Shown: one piece after another, positions 1 through 4,953 of the stretch
Numbering within the stretch: the stretch's first letter is position 1
How the letters are laid out: every line of letters begins with the position of its first letter
DNA from: Lachnospiraceae bacterium UBA3801
GTDB lineage: Bacteria > Bacillota > Clostridia > Lachnospirales > Lachnospiraceae
NCBI GenBank assembly: GCA_002368685.1
Contig: DFEN01000051.1
Span: 1 to 6,924 of the forward strand
Direction of reading: 5' to 3'
DNA: 6,924 nucleotides
Notes under the pieces: model-generated
What the model was told of the DNA's origin: nothing
The model's database searches: none
The model's input: the letters and a program-made list of their open reading frames with translations, nothing else
Translations under genes and position numbers: made by a program

Positions 1-404
1 CCAATAACTGTAGTTCTTAAGTGTCCTACATGGAAGTTTTTAGCAACATTTGGAGAAGAATAATCTATACAGATAGTCTTTCCTTTTCCAATTTCTGAAG
101 AACCAAAGCTGTCAGATATACTGTTTGATACAACTGTACTTGCAAACTGGTCCTTATTAAGAAAGAAGTTGATATATGCTCCAAGAACCTCAACCTTTTC
201 TACAAAGTCAGCCTTTTCTAGAGAATCAGCTATATCCTTAGCAATAAGTGGTGGGGCCTTGTGTAATTCCTTAGCAAGTCTGAAGCAAGGGAAGGCATAA
301 TCGCCCATTTCCTTCTTAGGTGGTTGCTCAAGTAATTCACTTATCTGTTCAGCATTAAGTACATCAATCGCATCGTCCAGTAGTTTAACTATTTTGTCTT
401 TCAT
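1..404 (-). CDS. argS: Arginyl-tRNA synthetase, N-terminal part (cut by left edge)
   Basis: Class I aminoacyl-tRNA synthetase that charges tRNA-Arg with arginine in the cytosol. Translating the minus strand from the ATG at 404-402 gives 134 codons with no stop before the window edge. Residues 1 to about 110 fit the ArgRS N-terminal additional domain, which contacts the tRNA elbow, including the typical GDYAFPCF-like stretch near residue 35. The class I signature follows: YSSPNVAKNFHVGHLR, with the HIGH-type motif HVGH at residues 125-128 and RTTVIG after it. This SSPN-x-AK-x-FHVGHLR form is diagnostic of ArgRS. The Rossmann core, KMSK loop and anticodon-binding domain lie off the left edge. 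The start is supported by GGAGG at 410-414, 5 nt upstream. The gene begins 13 nt after the stop of the DegS-like gene, so it is probably co-transcribed with it. No T-box leader could fit in that gap. Confidence 0.95.
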   Translation of the reverse strand, partial: MKDKIVKLLDDAIDVLNAEQISELLEQPPKKEMGDYAFPCFRLAKELHKAPPLIAKDIADSLEKADFVEKVEVLGAYINFFLNKDQFASTVVSNSISDSFGSSEIGKGKTICIDYSSPNVAKNFHVGHLRTTVI

Positions 405-417
405 ATTTTCCTCCAAA

Positions 418-1554
418 TTACTCATATTTAAATGAGAATTCTATTTTTGTACCCTTATCATTATATATTTTATACTTTGCACCTAGCATAAATATTATTT
501 CATTTGCTCTGTGTAGCCCGCTATGCCATTCAGAAATAGTCATATAATCAGACGGAATGCCAACTCCATCATCACTTATACGAATACACAGATTATGATC
601 CTTTTCATCCGCCTCAAACTTTACGTTCTTTGCTTTAGAATGCTTTGCTATATTATCGAAGAATATATTAAGCAATTTATTAAGTGCAAGATATCTTGCA
701 TATGATGGATCATGAAGGAATGTTCCTAAATGATAATCTATATGAATGCTGCCATGTTTCTCAGAAAAAGCTTTTATATAGTTACTTAGCATTTCCTTTA
801 CATGTACTGTATCATCAAAATTATAGTTCAGTTTATTTAGCTGATCATCTATAACCATTAACATATTCTTATGACTTCCAGTTATATCATCAACTATTAC
901 TTTACTTCTTCCTGGACTACTATATATATAACCTCGAACATTATCAAGCTTATGATTATTATCCTGTATAACCTTCTTTACCTTTTTATCTAGAATAGTA
1001 GAGTGGTAGGTGTCATCATAGGCCTCAATCATAAGAATATTATCTAAATGCTTCTTTAGTTTCTCAGCATCAGCCTCAATCTTATTTTCTTCTCGTTCTT
1101 TTTCCTTCTTCTGGTCCTCTTTAATAGTCTGATCCTTCTGACGAATAAGGTCTTCCTGTTTACCAAATTCAACCATTATGTTAGATAGAGAAGTCTTAGC
1201 TTGTTTAAGATTCTTTAATCTCTTATCAATTGACTTAAGATAAATGGTTTCTTCATTTATACTATATTCATAATTATCACGTTCAGAAGATAACTTCTTG
1301 ATTTCTTCAAGTAGTTCTTTTTCTTTCTCTGTTTCTTCGACCTGAATAGGAATAGGACTGAAAACACTTTTCCTATAATCAGTATTAAGAGAATATACAT
1401 TCCTTGTTCTAGATAACTCGTCGAGTCTGACATTTACTTCAAATAGTTTTTCTTTACTTTCTTGAAGCTTAGTATCATGTTCGGAATATAATCTACTGAA
1501 ATATGTAAGCATCTCATCGATAGTATCAGATATGTTAGTATAATTTTTTCTCAT
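418..1554 (-). CDS. DegS-like coiled-coil protein with GHKL ATPase domain; phospho-acceptor motif not recognisable
   Basis: Soluble 378-residue protein with no signal peptide or membrane segment. Residues 28-50 and about 71-175 are rich in Lys, Glu and Gln and look like coiled coil, with a break around 51-70 (containing FSPIPI). A two-helix region (about 170-265) then leads into a C-terminal HATPase_c/GHKL domain. ATP-binding motifs seen are an N-box around N301 (DNIAKHSKAKN), G1 as DGVGIP (329-334), a G2-like HSGLHR (344-349) and GTKIEF (368-373). Length and layout match DegS-type sensor kinases (HisKA_3 class). However, the expected ERxRIxRxLHD-type box is absent, and the N-box Glu four residues before N301 is Ile297. 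It may therefore bind ATP without phosphorylating itself. GAGG at 1562-1565, 7 nt from the ATG, supports the start. It sits 17 nt after the carboxypeptidase stop and 13 nt before argS. No response regulator is adjacent. ATPase domain is certain; function is unknown. Confidence 0.8.
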   Translation of the reverse strand: MRKNYTNISDTIDEMLTYFSRLYSEHDTKLQESKEKLFEVNVRLDELSRTRNVYSLNTDYRKSVFSPIPIQVEETEKEKELLEEIKKLSSERDNYEYSINEETIYLKSIDKRLKNLKQAKTSLSNIMVEFGKQEDLIRQKDQTIKEDQKKEKEREENKIEADAEKLKKHLDNILMIEAYDDTYHSTILDKKVKKVIQDNNHKLDNVRGYIYSSPGRSKVIVDDITGSHKNMLMVIDDQLNKLNYNFDDTVHVKEMLSNYIKAFSEKHGSIHIDYHLGTFLHDPSYARYLALNKLLNIFFDNIAKHSKAKNVKFEADEKDHNLCIRISDDGVGIPSDYMTISEWHSGLHRANEIIFMLGAKYKIYNDKGTKIEFSFKYE

Positions 1555-1571
1555 ATTAATACCTCATCCCT

Positions 1572-3200
1572 TTATTTCTCTTCCTGATTCTGATCCTTTT
1601 TCTGATCTAGATCCTTATCTATATCCCTATCTACTTTTTTATCTATTTTATTATTCTTCTTTTTTCTTGGTATTTCTGTATCTAAGTCTTTCTTCTTTTT
1701 CTTAACTACTTCTTTATCTATATCTTTTAATTTATCAGTATTTTCTTTATCTTTATTTTCTTTTTCCTTGGCTTCTTCTTCCTTAGCTCGAAGTCTTGGA
1801 TCTCTACTTCTAGGGAAATACTTAATTGTTCTCTTACTGTTATACATCTGAATCTTTTTCCTGATCTTGATGAAAACAATAAGGAATATCAATAGTAGTA
1901 TTAAAGCTATAAGTATAACAATAATTCGCTTAGCCCATTTAAGGACTTTTGATTCAGGCTTAGGCGTATTATTCTGAGCTATTATTGCGTCTGTTGAAGA
2001 AGCAATAACTGGTGGAAGATTAATAGTAATATCAGTTCTACCTATTTCAACACCATTATATGTAAAAATTATCTGACCAGCTATACCATTCTGCGGTTCT
2101 ACGTAGAAATTTACAGTCTGAAGTACGTCTGATTCATTTACAAAGGAACGTATATAGAAGGAATAATTTCGGTTTACATAATATTTTGGTAGTTCATGAT
2201 TTAAATCATCATAATAATTCGATAGAACAATTAGATTTTCATCATTCACTGATCTAAAATCAAAATTAGTAAGTGGTTTATATAGGTTATAGTTATTAAA
2301 ACAGAAATCATCTAGCTTTATAGTATCTAAATAGCTTTCTGTAGTAGGATTACATCTCATTACTACAGTAACAAGTCTACGTCCATCTCTTTCTGCGAAG
2401 GATATGAGAGTAGCAAGTGCTGCTTCTGTATATCCTGTTTTACCACCAGTACAATATTCGTAGTAGTATTCGCCATTTCCAGAATAGGTAAGTCTATTCT
2501 CTTGCCACAGAGGTCTTTCTTCATTCATATTAGTTTCTGGAATAGTGTAACTCTGTGAGGAAATAAGCTTCTTGAATTCAGGATACTGGTAAGCAGCCTT
2601 TCCTATAAGAGCCATATCATAACAGCTTGTATAATGATCACTATTCTGAAGACCATTAGGATTTACAAAATGTGAATCCAGACAGCCAAGCTCCTTAGCT
2701 CTCTGATTCATCATATCTGCAAAGCCTTCTGTAGATCCACCTATATATTCAGCTATAGTAAGAGCACATTCATTTCCAGAGTTAAGCATCATTCCGTAGA
2801 GTGCACTTTTAAGTGTAAGCTTTTCGCCACTTTGAAGTCCTATAGCAGAGCTTCCATCTTCAACCTGACTCATGACGCTATCAGAAACTGTGAGCTCATC
2901 ATTCACATTTCCATTTTCAACTGCAAGAAGACAAGTCATTACCTTTGTTATACTTGCAGGGTATAGTTGCTCATGAGCATTTTTCTCATATAATATATCA
3001 CCAGTATCAACATCCATAACTATAGCAGCCTGAGCATTTATAGATGGAGCGTCTGATGGAACTATAGCAGCATCTGTAGAAGATGCAGTATTACCAGCTA
3101 TTTGTGTAGCAGAGCTTCCTGCATATGAATCTATTCCATTAAATAAGCAACCAATTATTATTAAAGTAATAAGAAAATATATCTTTACTGTATTCTTCAT
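1572..3200 (-). CDS. D-alanyl-D-alanine carboxypeptidase (penicillin-binding protein, peptidase S11/DacA-DacF family), C-terminally membrane-anchored
   Basis: Trims the terminal D-Ala from peptidoglycan pentapeptides outside the membrane and so limits cross-linking. The 542-residue protein has an N-terminal hydrophobic signal (about 7-22), then the S11 catalytic domain with all three active-site motifs: SITK at 83-86 (nucleophile Ser83, base Lys86), SGN at 141-143, and KTG at 254-256. A beta-rich C-terminal domain follows (about 300-395), then a linker, a strong membrane helix (about 424-445) and a cytoplasmic tail of nearly 100 residues very rich in Lys, Asp and Glu. Family members usually end in an amphipathic helix or a short anchor, so this tail is unusual. 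Signal processing is ambiguous: signal peptidase I could cut after SYA27, or IIGC18 could serve as a lipobox. The Shine-Dalgarno sequence is weak (only GGA about 10 nt upstream), but no other in-frame start exists. First gene of the operon with the DegS-like gene and argS. Confidence 0.95.
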   Translation of the reverse strand: MKNTVKIYFLITLIIIGCLFNGIDSYAGSSATQIAGNTASSTDAAIVPSDAPSINAQAAIVMDVDTGDILYEKNAHEQLYPASITKVMTCLLAVENGNVNDELTVSDSVMSQVEDGSSAIGLQSGEKLTLKSALYGMMLNSGNECALTIAEYIGGSTEGFADMMNQRAKELGCLDSHFVNPNGLQNSDHYTSCYDMALIGKAAYQYPEFKKLISSQSYTIPETNMNEERPLWQENRLTYSGNGEYYYEYCTGGKTGYTEAALATLISFAERDGRRLVTVVMRCNPTTESYLDTIKLDDFCFNNYNLYKPLTNFDFRSVNDENLIVLSNYYDDLNHELPKYYVNRNYSFYIRSFVNESDVLQTVNFYVEPQNGIAGQIIFTYNGVEIGRTDITINLPPVIASSTDAIIAQNNTPKPESKVLKWAKRIIVILIALILLLIFLIVFIKIRKKIQMYNSKRTIKYFPRSRDPRLRAKEEEAKEKENKDKENTDKLKDIDKEVVKKKKKDLDTEIPRKKKNNKIDKKVDRDIDKDLDQKKDQNQEEK

Positions 3201-3240
3201 TTATCTATATCCAGTCTAATAAAAGTCCATAGCTCCCTTA

Positions 3241-3269
3241 ATTATCCTACTTTTTAGGGAAAATCACAA
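3241..3269 (-). promoter_or_regulatory. Probable sigma-A promoter for the carboxypeptidase operon
   Basis: On the minus strand, TTGTGA (3269-3264, four of six matches to TTGACA) and GATAAT (3246-3241, five of six matches to TATAAT) are separated by exactly 17 nt. This would start transcription near 3234 and give a leader of about 34 nt before the ATG at 3200. It is the best minus-strand candidate in the gap and is only 6 nt from the -35 box of the divergent trmB promoter. Predicted by eye, with no experimental support. Confidence 0.55.
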
Positions 3270-3275
3270 GACATT

Positions 3276-3304
3276 TTGACAGATTATGGTCTTTTCAGTA
3301 TACT
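3276..3304 (+). promoter_or_regulatory. Strong sigma-A promoter for trmB
   Basis: TTGACA (3276-3281) is a perfect -35 box and TATACT (3299-3304) is a five-of-six -10 box, with the optimal 17-nt spacer. Transcription would begin near 3311, leaving a leader of about 25 nt before the trmB ATG at 3336. No operator-like dyad or riboswitch fits in that leader, so expression is probably constitutive. Confidence 0.85.
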
Positions 3305-3325
3305 ACTTAAAGCTAATTAAAAAAT

Positions 3326-3330
3326 GGAGG
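3326..3330 (+). promoter_or_regulatory. Ribosome binding site that fixes the trmB start
   Basis: GGAGG here is followed by a 5-nt spacer and ATG at 3336-3338. An in-frame upstream ATG at 3324 overlaps this very sequence and has no Shine-Dalgarno of its own, so translation should begin at 3336 with MRLRN, the N-terminus usual for TrmB. Confidence 0.9.
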
Positions 3331-3335
3331 TCTAT

Positions 3336-3989
3336 ATGAGACTAAGAAATATACCCGGAGCAAGAGAAACAATAGCAGAAAGCGAATTTGTTATTCATAA
3401 CGAAGAAGAGTATAAAGGTAAGTGGAAGGAAGTATTCGGTAATGATAATCCTATTCATCTAGAGATTGGTACAGGTAAGGGTTCCTTTATAATGGAAAGT
3501 GCCAGAAGAAATCCTGATATTAACTATATTGGAATAGAGAAGTACTCAAGTGTTCTACTTAGAGCTTTAGAGAAGATGGAAGAAGAGGAGCCTAGACTTA
3601 CCAATCTTGTCTTTATCAGAATGGATGCTGAGTATATCGAAAATGTTTTTGAGAAAGACGAGATAGATAATATATTCTTAAACTTTTCAGATCCTTGGCC
3701 AAAGGAAAGAACTGCAAAGAGGCGTCTTACTTCTGATAGATTCCTTAAGAGATATACTAATATAATGAAGAAAAGCGGAAGAGTGACATTTAAGACTGAT
3801 AATATTGATTTATTTAATTATTCTGTTGAAACTGCTAAGGAATGTAATTGGAATATTCTTGTTGAGACTAGGGATCTTCATAAGTCAGAATATAATGAAG
3901 GAAATATAATGACTGAATATGAGAAGAAGTTTTCTCAGCTTGGTAATAAGATTAATATGATGATTATATCTCAGCCGGAAAATGAGTAA
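3336..3989 (+). CDS. trmB: tRNA (guanine-N7-)-methyltransferase
   Basis: S-adenosylmethionine-dependent enzyme that makes m7G46 in the variable loop of many tRNAs. The 217-residue protein is a complete Rossmann-fold methyltransferase. The SAM-binding loop is HLEIGTGKGSF (41-51), the second strand carries IGIEKYSSVLLRA (65-77), and the family signature NFSDPWPKERTAKRR lies at 116-130, with Asp119 and the PWPK loop placed for catalysis and tRNA contact. FKTDN is at 152-156 and the substrate-binding TEYE at 193-196, followed by KFSQLG. The start at 3336 is chosen because GGAGG is 5 nt upstream and MRLRN matches the family. The gene stands alone under its own promoter, divergent from the carboxypeptidase and convergent with khpB. 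Its last two codons and stop (GAGTAA within 3981-3992) lie inside a palindromic repeat unit, so the repeat may have set the present C-terminus. Confidence 0.97.
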   Translation: MRLRNIPGARETIAESEFVIHNEEEYKGKWKEVFGNDNPIHLEIGTGKGSFIMESARRNPDINYIGIEKYSSVLLRALEKMEEEEPRLTNLVFIRMDAEYIENVFEKDEIDNIFLNFSDPWPKERTAKRRLTSDRFLKRYTNIMKKSGRVTFKTDNIDLFNYSVETAKECNWNILVETRDLHKSEYNEGNIMTEYEKKFSQLGNKINMMIISQPENE

Positions 3990-4016
3990 ATAGTGTCGGT
4001 TCTTATTTACTCATTA
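3981..4016 (+). repeat. Palindromic repeat unit A (first hairpin, overlapping trmB stop)
   Basis: AATGAGTAAATA (3981-3992) and TATTTACTCATT (4004-4015) are perfect 12-bp inverted repeats around an 11-nt loop, GTGTCGGTTCT. The unit shares its ends (AATGAG) and its CGGTTCT centre with units B and C. The trmB stop codon (3987-3989) is in the left arm. No T-run follows, so it is not a classical terminator by itself. Confidence 0.8.
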
Positions 4017-4056
4017 AATGAGCAAAAATAGGGACGGTTCTGTTTTACTCGCTTAA
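4017..4056 (+). repeat. Palindromic repeat unit B
   Basis: A second direct copy of unit A: both run AATGAG(T/C)AAA, then the CGGTTCT core, then TTTACTC and TTAA. It is better matched to the inverted unit C, with which it shares GGGACGGTTCTGTTTT exactly (4031-4046). It forms the left arm of the long hairpin. Confidence 0.8.
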
Positions 4057-4098
4057 TAAATTAAGTAAGAAAAACAGAACCGTCCCATTTTGCTCATT
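4017..4098. terminator. Long hairpin, probable bidirectional terminator between trmB and khpB
   Basis: GGGACGGTTCTGTTTT (4031-4046) pairs perfectly with AAAACAGAACCGTCCC (4071-4086). Below this the AATGAGC/GCTCATT ends (4017-4023 and 4092-4098) also pair, with a small bulge between. Above the core the arms continue with mismatches to a TAAA loop (4057-4060). On the plus strand the core is followed by ATTTTGCTC and then a T-rich stretch at 4104-4116; on the minus strand it is followed by TATTTTTG. Lying between convergent genes, it can stop transcripts from both sides. The arms are repeat units B and C, so it looks like a repeat element used as a terminator. Confidence 0.75.
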
Positions 4099-4099
4099 A
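4061..4099 (-). repeat. Palindromic repeat unit C (inverted copy)
   Basis: Read on the minus strand this is TAATGAGCAAAAT, GGGACGGTTCTGTTTT, then TCTTACTTAA, the same order of elements as units A and B. It forms the right arm of the long hairpin. With A and B it makes a cluster of three units, two direct and one inverted, in 119 bp. Confidence 0.8.
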
Positions 4100-4120
4100 A
4101 TAATTATTTTTTCTTTATAA

Positions 4121-4951
4121 TTATTTGTTATTTCTCTTTGGGAAAACTACTACCTTACGGTATGGCTCTTCTCCCTCAGACTTTGTTGATACATACTTAT
4201 CACCCTGAAGTGTAGAGTGGATGATGCGTCTCTCATATGGATTCATTGGCTCAAGTGAGAATGGTCTTCTTGACTTCTTAACCTTGAATGCAATATTCTT
4301 TGCAAGATTTTCAAGTGTTTCTCTACGTCTTTCTCTATAGTTCTCTGTATCAAGCTTGATGCGAATGTATGTATCGCTCTTCTTATTAACGAAAAGACTG
4401 ATAAGATACTGAAGTGCGTCAAGTGTCTGACCTCTCTTACCAATGATGATTCCCATCTCTGGACCTTCAACATCAATGTTCATTGTTCTTGTGTACTTAT
4501 CAAGTGTTATATCTATCTGAGCTTCCATCTCCATAGCCTCAAATAGCTTAACGAGATAACTCTTTGTCTCATCAATGATTGAATCATCGATTTCAGCAGG
4601 CTCAAGATTTTCTTTCTCCTGCTTTGGCTCTTCTGTCTTAACTTCTGGAGCCTTCTCAACTACTGGCTCAGCTTCCTGAACCTTAGCTTCTTTCTTCTCT
4701 GCAGGCTTAGCAGCCTTCTTACCTGACTTACCAGGTTTCTTAGCAGCACTAAGGATATCATCGATTTCATCCTTAACTTCCTGCTTTGGCTTAGCCTTGA
4801 TAACAGCTGGCTTAGAACCAAGTCCAAGGAAACCGCTGCTTCCCTTGCTAATTACTTCTATATCAAGTTCAGAGCTTGCTATACCTAAAGTAGTAGCAGC
4901 TTCAATCATAGCATCTTCAACTGTTTTTCCGGAAAATTCTCTATAATCCAT
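4121..4951 (-). CDS. khpB: KhpB/Jag/EloR RNA-binding protein (Jag-N, KH and R3H domains)
   Basis: Cytoplasmic RNA-binding protein; in streptococci and related Firmicutes its homologue (Jag, KhpB or EloR) pairs with KhpA and affects cell elongation. All three family parts are present in 276 residues. The Jag-N domain is residues 1-52, with the typical GSSGFLGLGSKPA stretch at 37-49. A low-complexity Lys/Glu/Ala/Pro linker spans about 55-120. The type II KH domain (about 128-195) has the GKRG loop at 171-174 in IIIGKRGQTLDALQYL. The R3H domain (about 196-272) has its Arg-x3-His as R241...H245 in ERRIIH. The gene starts 2 nt after the yidC stop, with a G-run (GGGGG, about 4963-4967) some 10 nt upstream lying within the end of yidC, so it is probably translationally coupled to yidC. 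The start MDYREF is usual for clostridial members. It is the last gene of the operon. Confidence 0.96.
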   Translation of the reverse strand: MDYREFSGKTVEDAMIEAATTLGIASSELDIEVISKGSSGFLGLGSKPAVIKAKPKQEVKDEIDDILSAAKKPGKSGKKAAKPAEKKEAKVQEAEPVVEKAPEVKTEEPKQEKENLEPAEIDDSIIDETKSYLVKLFEAMEMEAQIDITLDKYTRTMNIDVEGPEMGIIIGKRGQTLDALQYLISLFVNKKSDTYIRIKLDTENYRERRRETLENLAKNIAFKVKKSRRPFSLEPMNPYERRIIHSTLQGDKYVSTKSEGEEPYRKVVVFPKRNNK

Positions 4952-4953
4952 TA

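Noticed and set aside
405..417. T-box or other leader control of argS
   Set aside because: Only 13 nt separate argS from the preceding stop codon, and no T-box sequence is seen in the end of the upstream gene.
523..705. 60-residue plus-strand open frame
   Set aside because: Lies antisense inside the DegS-like gene, with no Shine-Dalgarno sequence and no recognisable protein features; a shadow frame.
3216..3230. Tiny leader frame (ATG GAC TTT TAT TAG) on the minus strand before the carboxypeptidase gene
   Set aside because: The purine run before it is only 2 nt from the ATG, too close to act, and the predicted transcription start near 3234 would remove most of it; four codons with no attenuator structure.
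3324..3335. Upstream in-frame ATG giving a TrmB with four extra residues (MEVY)
   Set aside because: This ATG overlaps the GGAGG that serves the ATG at 3336, has no ribosome binding site of its own, and the MRLRN start matches the family.
3981..4100. CRISPR array
   Set aside because: The repeats are palindromic, partly inverted, and not separated by regular unique spacers; no cas genes are present.
4243..4476. 77-residue minus-strand open frame
   Set aside because: Out-of-frame shadow wholly inside the KH/R3H-coding part of khpB, whose real frame is strongly conserved.
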